Assembly (NCBI RefSeq): GCF_005871085.1
Contig: NZ_VAUP01000009.1
Span: 50,039-114,038, forward strand
DNA length: 64,000 nt
Direction of reading: 5' to 3'
DNA from: Xanthobacter autotrophicus
GTDB taxonomy: Bacteria > Pseudomonadota > Alphaproteobacteria > Rhizobiales > Xanthobacteraceae
Numbering within the stretch: position 1 is the stretch's first letter; each line of letters begins with the position of its first letter. A program made the position numbers and the translations under genes. Below are positions 8,723 to 18,700 of this stretch, piece by piece. The notes below the pieces were generated by a model. That model worked only from the letters and a program-made list of their open reading frames with translations. It was not told the DNA's origin and ran no database searches.

Positions 8723-9217
8723 TCACCGTTCCTCGGACACCCGGAGCGCGGCGCGGCCGGTGATCTTGCGCTTGCGCGGGGCCGGCGCGATGGCCGGTTG
8801 ATCCTTGGCGGCCTCGTCCTTCGCAGCCACATCCTTGCCGGCGGGCGCCTTCCTGGACGCCGCTTTCTTCGCCGGCTTCTCGGGCGCAGCGGCGGGCGCA
8901 CGGCTGCCATCAGCAAGGGCGAGCAGGGCCTTGATGCGATCCCCCGGCTGGGCCAGCGCCGGCCCGTGGGGATCGGCGCGGGTGAGCAGGACCTTGGTCT
9001 TGGGCGCGGGCACGCCGTCCAGCGCCTCGGCGAAGGCCGCAGGACCGAGCAAAGTGCGGATCTGCCGGACCTCATCCAGCGTGGTGCCGTCGGCGATCAG
9101 CTGGGCGCGCACGATTTCGTTCACCGCCTTGCGCGCGGCATTTCCGGCGGCGGAAAACAGCGCGGCCTTGTCGCCGATGGCCCCGATCAGCCGGAAGAAA
9201 TCGGTTTCCTCACTCAT
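8723..9217 (-). CDS. Small basic-tailed protein coupled to a ParA-like ATPase
   Basis: The 164-residue product has a charged helical N-terminal half (about 1-105) and a low-complexity Ala/Lys/Pro tail (about 106-150) ending in Arg-Lys-Arg-Lys, resembling histone H1-like or nucleoid-associating tails. No catalytic motif or membrane segment is visible. Its ATG lies inside the end of the upstream ParA-like gene (8-base overlap, 9210-9217), so the two are translationally coupled and probably act together. ParA/MinD-family ATPases are often encoded beside the adaptor that links them to a cargo, so an adaptor role is a reasonable inference. I do not recognise the family. Confidence 0.6.
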   Translation of the reverse strand: MSEETDFFRLIGAIGDKAALFSAAGNAARKAVNEIVRAQLIADGTTLDEVRQIRTLLGPAAFAEALDGVPAPKTKVLLTRADPHGPALAQPGDRIKALLALADGSRAPAAAPEKPAKKAASRKAPAGKDVAAKDEAAKDQPAIAPAPRKRKITGRAALRVSEER

Positions 9218-10118
9218 CGAGCCGTCTCCGTGTCTCGCTCACGAGGTCGCGCACCTGACCCAGCGCCCGGTTCCACTTTTGCTCGAACGTGGGCGCATAG
9301 GGAAAGTTCTCCGGATCCATGGCCCGCTCGATGGACGCCTGGTTGTCCACCTCCAGATCGAACATCTCGAACACTGCGTCCGGCTCGTTCGCTTCGTTGC
9401 GCAGGCTGGCGAGGGTCTCGCGATGCTGGATCTTGTTGCCGTTCACCCGGCTCGCCAGCACCACCGGCCGTCGCTTGGGCTGCGGCAGCGCGGAGCGGGT
9501 GACGTGGGCATTCTCCCACACCGAGGCGCGGAAGGCATCAAAGCCGAGAGTGGACAGATAATCGGGGATGGTGGGCACCACCACCATGTCGGCAAGGCGG
9601 ATGGCCACCTCGGTGAAGGCGGAGATGCCAGGGGCGCAATCGAACACCACATAATCGTAGCGTGTGCGCAGCAGGGCCAGCGCTTCCTCGAGCACCTTCA
9701 GCGACTGGCCTTCCAGCGAGCGGATGCCGTAATTCTTCTCGGTGAGACGCAGCACGATCTCCCGCTCCAGAAGGCGCAGGCGGGGGCTGGCCACCACCAT
9801 GTCGATGGCCAGCGGCTCGCCGGCCTTCATGACGTGGGAGATGTCGCGCGCCAGATAGTCGGTGATGGGGGTGCGGTCGCCATAGAGCAGACGGTCGGCG
9901 AGGAAGGATGTCACCGACCGGCGCTGTTCCAGAATGACCTTCAACTGGTCGTCCGGGGCGAAGCAATAGGAGGCGTTGGCCTGGGCATCGAGGTCGAGCA
10001 CCACAACCCTGTGCCCGGCCTCGGCCAGCCCTTCCGCCAGCATGACCACCGTAGTGGTCTTGCCGACGCCCCCCTTCATGTTGGCAACCGCGATCACTCG
10101 CCCGTCAGCGTCCGCCAT
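9210..10118 (-). CDS. ParA/MinD-family ATPase (orphan, no ParB neighbour)
   Basis: This 302-residue cytosolic P-loop ATPase has the deviant Walker A motif KGGVGKT (15-21) that defines ParA/MinD proteins, LDLDAQANAS near residue 41 as the switch I/Walker A' region, and YDYVVFDCAPG near residue 160 as Walker B. Such ATPases form ATP-dependent sandwich dimers that bind DNA or membrane and position cargo. No ParB gene or parS-like cluster is adjacent, so it is unlikely to be the chromosomal segregation ParA. Length and the missing C-terminal amphipathic helix argue against MinD. Its partner is probably the overlapping downstream gene. Confidence 0.88.
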   Translation of the reverse strand: MADADGRVIAVANMKGGVGKTTTVVMLAEGLAEAGHRVVVLDLDAQANASYCFAPDDQLKVILEQRRSVTSFLADRLLYGDRTPITDYLARDISHVMKAGEPLAIDMVVASPRLRLLEREIVLRLTEKNYGIRSLEGQSLKVLEEALALLRTRYDYVVFDCAPGISAFTEVAIRLADMVVVPTIPDYLSTLGFDAFRASVWENAHVTRSALPQPKRRPVVLASRVNGNKIQHRETLASLRNEANEPDAVFEMFDLEVDNQASIERAMDPENFPYAPTFEQKWNRALGQVRDLVSETRRRLDE

Positions 10119-10187
10119 CGGTGCCTGCCCCGCCCGTTTGTGCGTCGCAACATAACGGGGGAGTGAGGCCTGCTCAATACAACCCGG

Positions 10188-11579
10188 TCAATAAAGCCCG
10201 GTCAGATAGTAGAAGCCGATGACGAAAAATACCGCCATCGTCTTGATGAGCGTGATGGCGAAGATATCGCCGTAGGACTGACGGTGCGACAGCCCCGTCA
10301 CCGCGAGCAAGGTGATGACCGCGCCGTTGTGCGGCAAGGTATCCATGCCGCCCGAGGCCATGGAGGCCACGCGGTGCATCACTTCCAGCGGAATGCCATG
10401 GGCGTGGGCCTGGGCGATGAACTGCTCCGACATGGCGGCCAGCGCGATGGACAGGCCCCCCGAGGCCGAGCCGGTGATGCCGGCCAGCGTCGTGACGGTG
10501 ATCGCCTCGTTGATGAGCGGGTTGGGGATGGCGCTCAGCGCCCCCTTGATGACGAGGAAGCCGGGCAGCGCCGCGATCACCGCGCCGAAGCCGTATTCCG
10601 TCGCCGTGTTCAGGCTGGCGAGCAGCGCGCCGGAGACGGCGTCGCGGGAGCCACCGGAGAACTTGCCGGCGATGGCCTTGAAGCCGAACACCGCCACCGT
10701 GAGGATGCCCAGCAGCAGCGCCGCCTGCACCGACCAGATGGCGGCCCAGGTGCCGGTGGGCACGCTCACCGCCGCCCCGCCGTCCACCAGGGTGGCGCTG
10801 GCGGTGGGGCCGAACCAGCCGGGGATGAGCTTGGCGAAGACGAGGTTGGCGATGCCCACCACCACCAGCGGCAGCAGCGCGAGGAAGGGTGAGACCAGCG
10901 GCACGCTGGTGTCCACCACCACCTCGTTCATGTGGCCCTCGCCATAGCCCTCACCCTTCCGCTGCGCCTGGCGGCGGCGGAACTCCAGGTAGCTCATGCC
11001 CACCACCACCATGAAGATGGAGCCGACAATGCCGAGGATGGGCGCGGCATAGGCCGTGGTCTTGAAGAAGGTGGTGGGGATGATGTTCTGGATCTGCGGG
11101 GTGCCGGGCAGCGTATCCATGGTGAAGGAGAAGGCGCCGAGCGCCACCACGGCCGGCAGCAGACGCTTGGGAATGCCCACCTGGCGGAACATCTCGGCAC
11201 CGAACGGGTAAATGGCGAACACCACCACGAACAGCGACACGCCGCCATATGTGAGCACCGCGCCCACCAGGACGATGGACAGGATGGCGCGCCCAGGGCC
11301 CAGCAGCTTCACGATGGAGGCGACGATGGAGCGCGAGAAGCCGGACAGCTCGATGAGCTTGCCGAACACCGCGCCCAGCAGGAACACCGGGAAGTAGAGC
11401 TTGATGAAGCCCACCATCTTTTCCATGAACAGGCCGGAAAAGATGACGGGCACCGCCGACGGATCCGTCAGCAGGACGGCGCCGATGGCCGCAACGGGCG
11501 CGAACAGGATCACGCTGAAGCCCCGATAGGCCACCAGCATCAGGAAGCCGAGCGCGGCAAGGCAAATGAGGAAGCTCAT
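10188..11579 (-). CDS. GntP-family permease
   Basis: This 463-residue inner-membrane transporter has about 12-14 hydrophobic segments. Family-like features are AVFGKLIELSGFSRSIVASIVKLLG (split over about residues 69-93), LTYGGVSLFVVVFAIYPFG, a TMDTLPGTPQIQN motif near residue 155, and the C-terminal MASGGMDTLPHNGAV segment. The two DTLP motifs form an internal symmetry typical of GntP/ion-transporter proteins. Substrates in the family include gluconate and other hydroxy acids such as 3-hydroxybutyrate; the substrate here cannot be inferred. It is monocistronic, with its promoter probably in the large gap upstream. It ends 69 bases before the ParA-like gene. Confidence 0.85.
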   Translation of the reverse strand: MSFLICLAALGFLMLVAYRGFSVILFAPVAAIGAVLLTDPSAVPVIFSGLFMEKMVGFIKLYFPVFLLGAVFGKLIELSGFSRSIVASIVKLLGPGRAILSIVLVGAVLTYGGVSLFVVVFAIYPFGAEMFRQVGIPKRLLPAVVALGAFSFTMDTLPGTPQIQNIIPTTFFKTTAYAAPILGIVGSIFMVVVGMSYLEFRRRQAQRKGEGYGEGHMNEVVVDTSVPLVSPFLALLPLVVVGIANLVFAKLIPGWFGPTASATLVDGGAAVSVPTGTWAAIWSVQAALLLGILTVAVFGFKAIAGKFSGGSRDAVSGALLASLNTATEYGFGAVIAALPGFLVIKGALSAIPNPLINEAITVTTLAGITGSASGGLSIALAAMSEQFIAQAHAHGIPLEVMHRVASMASGGMDTLPHNGAVITLLAVTGLSHRQSYGDIFAITLIKTMAVFFVIGFYYLTGLY

Positions 11580-12105
11580 GGGATATCCGGGAATCGAGAT
11601 GGGAAAATAGTAACGGGAGGTTGGGAAGCTACCCTGCCCTATAATCTTTGGCGACTAGACTTGAGTTTGTGTCCCCAGCGTCAGCTGCGCCGGCTCAAGA
11701 ACACCCGTTAAGAGTGCGGACGGCGCTCCTGCGGACCCACGTGGAGCCGGCAGCGAAACGGGGAATCGTCGCGACAGGCACACTGCCGGAGCCACCCCGT
11801 GCGGATCCCCCACGCCAATGGTCGACCTGCACCTCAGCCGGGACACGGCGCACGGGCCACCCATAGAGGCGTGAGCGCGGCAGGATCAGCGGCCCGCTGT
11901 CCTGCCGAGCGGAATTTCCGTTGCACGGAACGACCCGTTGCAAGACCTTACCGGCCGCGCTCTTGCCGCGCGCCTGTCCGCCTTCCGACCAGTTGGTGGC
12001 CATGCAGCCGGCTCGCGGTCGCGGACATTGGATCTGCAGAAACGCGCGATTGATACCGGGATACCCCCTTTACTTCAACATTCCAATAATCGATAGAGTG
12101 TTCAC
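11580..12105. other. 526-base intergenic region, no convincing gene
   Basis: The gap separates the divergent GntP permease and arsR genes and should carry both promoters. Several short overlapping open frames exist on both strands (for example at 11648-11866 and 11695-12003), but none has a good ribosome site, a recognisable domain or the local codon bias. It could be the remnant of a decayed gene. The last 30 bases hold a candidate metal-sensor operator, listed separately. Confidence 0.4.
12077..12102. promoter_or_regulatory. Candidate ArsR/SmtB operator
   Basis: An imperfect inverted repeat, AACATTC (12077-12083) and GAGTGTT (12096-12102), matches at 6 of 7 positions with a 12-base AT-rich centre containing ATCGAT. 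It ends four bases before the arsR ATG. Position and size fit autorepression by an ArsR-type dimer, though the sequence is not a textbook SmtB site. Confidence 0.4.
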
Positions 12106-12417
12106 ATGAGTTTCGACGCAAAGCGTTTGCTCACGGACAGGCAGGTGGAAGAAGCGGCGGGGATGTTCTCTGCGCTTGCCGATCCCCAGCGCCTACGGCT
12201 GCTCATCCTTCTCGCCGGCCGGGAAATTTCGGTTTCCGAGCTGGCGGCGGCGCAGGGGGAAAAGCTGTCGACACTGTCCGCGCGGCTCAAGGTCCTGCAC
12301 GCGGCGCGCCTGGTGGGGCGCCGTCGGGAGGGCAAGTCGATCCTTTACCACCTGGCGGACGACCATGTGCTGGCGCTCGTGTCCAGCGCCGTCGACCACG
12401 CCTGCGAGACCCATTGA
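12106..12417 (+). CDS. ArsR/SmtB-family metal-sensing repressor with a zinc-type alpha-5 site
   Basis: This 103-residue winged-helix protein has ALADPQRLRLLILLAGREISVSELA (split over about 24-48) and LSTLSARLKVLHAARLVGRRREGKSILYHL (about 54-83). That is the canonical ArsR recognition helix and beta-wing. The C-terminal helix carries Asp85, His87, His98 and Glu101, the exact D-x-H-x10-H-x2-E spacing of the alpha-5 zinc site of SmtB. The ArsR CVC (alpha-3) arsenic site is absent. Zn(II)-type sensing and derepression is therefore the best inference. The stop overlaps a possible TTG start of the His-rich gene, so the two form an operon whose product is itself a likely metal binder. Confidence 0.88.
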   Translation: MSFDAKRLLTDRQVEEAAGMFSALADPQRLRLLILLAGREISVSELAAAQGEKLSTLSARLKVLHAARLVGRRREGKSILYHLADDHVLALVSSAVDHACETH

Positions 12418-12434
12418 GCACGAGGGTGAAGCCG

Positions 12435-12791
12435 ATGTCCGAGACCTGCAAGATCCACCCCGACCATCCGCACCGGCACGGCCCGGGCTGCGGCCATACG
12501 GCGGTCCGCCACGGCGATCATCCGGACTATCTCCACGACGGCCACCTGCATCACATGCACGCCGACCATGTGGATGAGCATGTGATCGAGGTGAGCGCCA
12601 TCAACCCGCACCGCTGCACCCCCGACCACGTCTGCGCCGGCCACGAGAAGGGCCATGTGCACGGCCCCGGCTGCGGCCACGAGGCGGTGCCCCACGGCGA
12701 CCATGTGGATTACCTGGTTGACGGCCACCTGCACCATCCGCACGGCGACCATTGCGACGACCACGGCCCTGTCGAGATTGTCCGTGGCTGA
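12435..12791 (+). CDS. Histidine-rich repeat protein, probable metal-binding
   Basis: The 118-residue product contains 28 His and 6 Cys and consists largely of two 35-residue repeats (residues 15-49 and 76-110) identical at 27 positions. The repeat consensus runs HGPGCGH, then AV, HGDH, DYL, DGHLHH and finally DH plus DxH. There is no signal peptide or membrane segment, so it is probably cytosolic. The ATG at 12435 has GAGGG about 10 bases upstream; GTG 12426 and TTG 12414 are in-frame alternatives. It follows the zinc-type ArsR gene in an operon, suggesting metal-induced expression and a role as a zinc store or chaperone. Function in this family is not established to my knowledge. Confidence 0.8.
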   Translation: MSETCKIHPDHPHRHGPGCGHTAVRHGDHPDYLHDGHLHHMHADHVDEHVIEVSAINPHRCTPDHVCAGHEKGHVHGPGCGHEAVPHGDHVDYLVDGHLHHPHGDHCDDHGPVEIVRG

Positions 12792-12845
12792 AAACGCGGG
12801 GATGGCTGGCCTGTGGTGAGCAGCCTGCCCCCGGCTCGGTTCAAG

Positions 12846-12874
12846 ACGGCTGCGCCCGGCGAGGACGCAGCCGT
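12846..12874. terminator. Hairpin between convergent genes, probable bidirectional terminator
   Basis: A perfect 9-bp stem (ACGGCTGCG at 12846-12854, CGCAGCCGT at 12866-12874) with an 11-base loop lies between the His-rich gene and the end of argC. TTT follows on the plus strand, so it is a modest intrinsic terminator. Confidence 0.5.
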
Positions 12875-12881
12875 TTCCGCA

Positions 12882-13934
<1,053 letters not shown>

Positions 13935-14072
13935 TGTGGCTCTCCATCATCGGCGCTCGGGGGTTCTGCGCCGGCGCCGGGCGTCGCTGTCTACACCGCT
14001 TTTTGCGACGAATGAAGGACACACCGCCCACGGTTCCGGCCAAACCGCCGGAAACGCCCGTGCAGCCCCTCC

Positions 14073-15539
14073 CTACAGCGCCTCGGCGGCGCGGGCCGGA
14101 CGCAGGCCGAGGGGAAGCAAGACCTGCACCCGCGCGCCATGGGGTTCCACGCGCGCTACGAAGATATCGCCCCGCATCGCCTCTACCCGGCTGGCAAGGC
14201 TGGCGAGGCAGGGCGAAGCACCGTCCGCCTGCGGCGGCGGGTCCGGAAAGCCGGACCCGGCATCGCTGATGGTGAGCACGAGGTAGCCCTCGCAGGTCTG
14301 CGCGTGCACCGCCTGGTCAGCGCCGCCGCCATGCCGGAAGCCATTCGACAGGGCCTCTTGTACGATACGAAAGGCACTTACCTTCAACGACTTGCGCACC
14401 TGGGGCGGCAGAGGGTCCAGACGCAGGGCCACCTTCCCGCCGGTGATCTTTTCGTGACCCGCCACAGCGAGCTTGATGGCGCCTTCTAGGTCCTCGCCCT
14501 CAAGCTCGGGCAGCGCCAGCCCGCCGGTGATGTCGCGCAGCTCCGCCACCACCTGCTGCATGTCGGCGCCCAGCCCCCGCCCCGCATCGCTCTCCCCCAG
14601 CCGCAGCGCGAGGATGGCGAGGCGCTGGATCGGCCCGTCATGGATGTCGGACCCCACCCGCGCCAGAGTCTTCTCGATGGCGACCATGGCATCGTGGCGC
14701 GCCTGCTCGGCGAGGCGCGCCAGCACCGCGCTGCGCCGCCCAAGGCGACGGGCACGCTGCGCCTGCCGCACCAAGGCCGCCTGCTGCTGCTCGATGGTCG
14801 CCGCCGCGTTGGTGACGAGCAGATAGAGGAAGGCGACCATGACCACGGTCGCGGCGCCCACGATGGGCCAGGTCTTCATGCTCTCGGCGCGCGCAAGGCG
14901 ATCAATCTCGCCGCTGCGCTGGTCCGCGCCGCCAATGGCGACAATCGCGCCAGTCAGCGGATTGAATATGGGCGCGTAGACCCGCATCACGGCGCTGTGC
15001 TCGGCGTGGAAGGCGGCTCCCCGAGGTCGCACCATCGTCTCGCCGGCGAGCACGCCCGTGCGGACTTCCTCCGGCAGCACCTGTTCCATGGCGTGGCGAC
15101 GGGTGGAGAAAACCTGGTTCCCCTGCGTGTTCCAGACCGTGATCGCCGCGAACTCCTTGCCAAGGCTCCCGCCGATCTCGGCGGTCAGCCGCCGCGCGGC
15201 CTCGCCGCTCCCTGGGTCCGGATTGGACAAAAGCTCGCCCACATGGTCGCCCAACACGTCGTCGAGGAAGCGTCCGGTGGCGGCGATGGCGCTTTGCCGC
15301 CAATCGGTTTCGATGCGTCCCTGGATCCATGTCCCCAGCACCAGCATGGATGCGACGAACATGAGCGATGCGGCCAGCAGGAACTGGACGCGTAACCCCA
15401 ACCGCCGCCACAGACCGACTAAAGTCCCGAGACGTAGTACCGACCAAAGTCGGTTCTTGTCGAGACCAACAGAACTAGGGATTCCCCGGTAATGGGCGGA
15501 CCCAGAGCGCGAGACCTTCTGGTCTATGCCGTTTTCCAC
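14073..15539 (-). CDS. Sensor histidine kinase, NarX/DegS type (HisKA_3)
   Basis: A transmembrane sensor kinase. The open frame allows starts up to 15626; the GTG at 15539 is chosen because it has GGTGA upstream and leaves room for the divergent promoter, but the start is uncertain. After a first membrane helix (LLAASLMFVASMLVLGTWI) comes a periplasmic sensor region of about 165 residues, then a second helix (WPIVGAATVVMVAFLYLLV). A cytoplasmic helical segment leads to SDIHDGPIQ, whose His is the phosphoacceptor of the HisKA_3 class. The HATPase domain has an N-box in EALSNGFRHGG and a G-box in DAGSGFP. HisKA_3 kinases pair with LuxR-type regulators, and one lies at the far end of the peroxidase-secretion operon. 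It probably controls that operon. Confidence 0.85.
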   Translation of the reverse strand: MENGIDQKVSRSGSAHYRGIPSSVGLDKNRLWSVLRLGTLVGLWRRLGLRVQFLLAASLMFVASMLVLGTWIQGRIETDWRQSAIAATGRFLDDVLGDHVGELLSNPDPGSGEAARRLTAEIGGSLGKEFAAITVWNTQGNQVFSTRRHAMEQVLPEEVRTGVLAGETMVRPRGAAFHAEHSAVMRVYAPIFNPLTGAIVAIGGADQRSGEIDRLARAESMKTWPIVGAATVVMVAFLYLLVTNAAATIEQQQAALVRQAQRARRLGRRSAVLARLAEQARHDAMVAIEKTLARVGSDIHDGPIQRLAILALRLGESDAGRGLGADMQQVVAELRDITGGLALPELEGEDLEGAIKLAVAGHEKITGGKVALRLDPLPPQVRKSLKVSAFRIVQEALSNGFRHGGGADQAVHAQTCEGYLVLTISDAGSGFPDPPPQADGASPCLASLASRVEAMRGDIFVARVEPHGARVQVLLPLGLRPARAAEAL

Positions 15540-15701
15540 GACGTGTTCACCATCACGACGACTGGTGCAATCAGGGTAGCGGCAATTTCGCCTTGCGCCA
15601 AAGAAATAGTGGCCACCGCGAAACATCCCCGCACCGCTGAAAGTCTTGTGCCCTGCGGGGAAGAATTTTCGCGTGCAGGGTTGTCACCGACGGAGGGCGT
15701 C

Positions 15702-18700
15702 ATGGTCCAGCTGGTCCGCAACGATCTCGAATTCATCCTGCAGCAGATCAAGATCTCGGAGGCCCATGCGGCGGGAATCCCGCTGACGGACATCCGGCTC
15801 GATGCCAACGGCAACGTGATCGCCGATCCCGCCTGGTACCTGTCCCCGGCGTTCGACCCGAACGCGCCGCGCGCCATTCCCGATCCCAAGACGCCCTTCG
15901 GGCTGCGCACGGTGGACGGCACCTACAACAACATCATCGATGGCCGTGAGACGTGGGGCGCGGCGGACCAGCCCATGCCGCGCATGCTCGACCCCAATTT
16001 CATCAACGACGCCGACGGCGACCAGATGAATCTCGGACCGGGCGGCACCGTCACCAATACCGATTATGGCGCCGCCGGCAATGTGGCGGACGCGGACCCG
16101 AGGCTCATCTCGAACCTCGTGGCCGACATGAGTTTCAACAATCCCGCCGCCATCGTCGCCGCCCTCACCTTCGCCGGCTCCACCACCATCTACGGCGCCG
16201 GCGGCGATCTCGAGCAGGTGCGCGACGGCCACGCCGCGCTCATGGCGGTGCTCTCCGACCCCGGCGCCGACCAGGCATCGAAGGACGCCGCGCAGGCGAC
16301 CTTCGACGCTCTGCTGGCCGCCAAGGGGCTTGAGCACGAGAACGGCTCCCTCGTCATCCCCAACGTGGCGCCCGACGAGGGCCTGTCGGCGCCCTTCAGC
16401 AGCTGGATGACCTTCTTCGGCCAGTTCTTCGACCACGGCCTCGACCTGATCTCCAAGGGCGGCAACGGCACCATCTTCGTGCCTCTGGCCGCCGACGACC
16501 CCCTCGTCACCCACGGGCCGGACGGGATCGCCGGCTCGGGCGACGAGGTGTCGCCGCAGAACGCCTTCATGGTGCTCACCCGCTCCACCCCGGTCGCGGG
16601 GCCGGGGGCGGACGGCGTCATGGGCACCGCCGACGACACCACCCACGAGGCGGTGAACACCACCACGCCCTTCGTGGACCAGAACCAGACCTACACCTCC
16701 CACCCCTCCCACCAGGTGTTCCTCCGCGAATACGCCACCGGCCCGGACGGTAAGACCGTGGCCACCGGCCGGCTGCTCAACGGCGCCGATGGCGGCCTGC
16801 CCACCTGGGGCGATGTGAAGGCGCAGGCCCGGGAGATGCTCGGCATCGCGCTCACCGACGGCGACGTGGTGAACCTGCCCCTGCTGCGCACCGATGCCTA
16901 CGGCCGCTTCATTCCCAACGCGGACGGCTACGCGCAGGTCATCGTCGGCCTCGGCACCGACGGCGTTCCCAACACGGCAGACGACGTGGTAGTCTCGGGC
17001 ACGGCGGATGCGCCGGTGAATACCTTCACGGCGGGCGCCATCCGCACCGGGCACGCCTTCCTCGACGACATCGCCCACGCGGCCAGCCCAATCAACAGCC
17101 AGACCGGGGCGCTGAAGAGCGAGGATGCGGACGGTGTCGTCAACGGCGACCTGGACGGCAACGGCGTCATCGACGGGGCCGAGGTGGCGCTCCAATCCGG
17201 CGCCTATGACGGCGAACTGCTGAACCTGCACTACATCACCGGCGACGGGCGCGGAAACGAGAATATCGGCCTCACCGCCGTCCACCATGTCTTCCATTCC
17301 GAGCACAACCGGCAGGTGGACGCGCAGAAGCTCACCATCCTCAATTCCGGGGACACCGCCTTCATCAATGAATGGCTTGCGGGTGACATCTCCGGGCTGC
17401 CGGCGGGCTTCGCCGAAATGACCAAGCTGGAGCAGCTCGACTATGCCAACACATTGAGCTGGGACGGCGAGCGCCTGTTCCAGGCGGCGCGTTTTGCCAC
17501 CGAGATGCAGTACCAGCATCTGGTGTTCGAAGAATTCGCCAGGAAGATCCAGCCGGCCATCGACCCGTTCGTCTTCAACAGCGTCACCGACATCAATCCC
17601 GCCATCTTCGCGGAGTTCGCGCACACGGTCTATCGCTTCGGCCACTCGATGCTCACCGAGAACATCGCGATGGTGGACGGCAACGGACAGGTGACGGAGA
17701 TGGGCCTCATCGAGGCCTTCCTGAACCCCACCGCCTTCGCCGGGCTCGGCACCGCGGACGAGGCAACCGCCGCCCTCATCCATGGCATGTCCATGCAGCA
17801 GGGCAACGAAATCGACGAGTTCGTCACCGGCGCCCTGCGCAACAACCTGCTGGGCCTGCCGCTGGATCTTGCCGCCATCAACATCGCCCGTGGCCGCGAC
17901 ACCGGCGTTCCCACATTGAACGACGCGCGGGCACAGCTCTATGCCGCCACCGGATCGAGCTTCCTCACGCCCTACGAGAACTGGGTCGAGTTCGCGGCGA
18001 ACCTGAAGAACCCGCTGTCGGTGGTGAACTTCATCGCCGCCTACGGCACCCACGCCAGCATCACCGCCGCCACCACGTCCGAGGACAAGCGCGCGGCGGC
18101 GTGGGACCTCGTGTTCGGCGTCGCCGGGGAAACGGCGGCCGAGCGCGCCGAGCGCATCGCCTGGCTCAACGGCCCGGCGGCGGAAACCGGCGTCAACGCC
18201 ATTGACCTGTGGATCGGCGGCCTCGCGGAGAAGGAGATGCCGTTCGGCGGCATGCTTGGCTCCACCTTCAACGCCGTGTTCGAGGCGCAGCTGGAAAACC
18301 TGCAGGACGGCGACCGCTTCTACTACCTCACCCGCACCCAGGGCCTGAACTTCCTCAACGCCCTGGAGCAGAATTCCTTCTCCAAGGTCATCCTGGCCAA
18401 CACCGATCTTGCCGATCCCGGCCCGGACGGCATCCGCGGCACGCCGGACGACATCGTGGCGCGGCATCTGGGCATCGATGTCTTCGCGCGCTACGACCAC
18501 TATCTGGAGGTCAACGTCGCCATGCAACTGGAGCCCGACCCCACCGGCAACGACCCGGTGCTGGAGGGCATGGGCCTCGGCAAGGTGCAGCGCGACAATC
18601 CGGCCACCCCGGGCCTCGACACCAATTACCTGCGCTTCACCGGCGGCGAGCACGTCAATTTCGGCGGCACCAATGGCGACGACATCATCATCGCCGACTT

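Noticed and set aside
9210..10118. Chromosome-partitioning ParA or MinD
   Set aside because: There is no ParB gene or parS cluster beside it, and the C-terminus lacks the MinD amphipathic helix.
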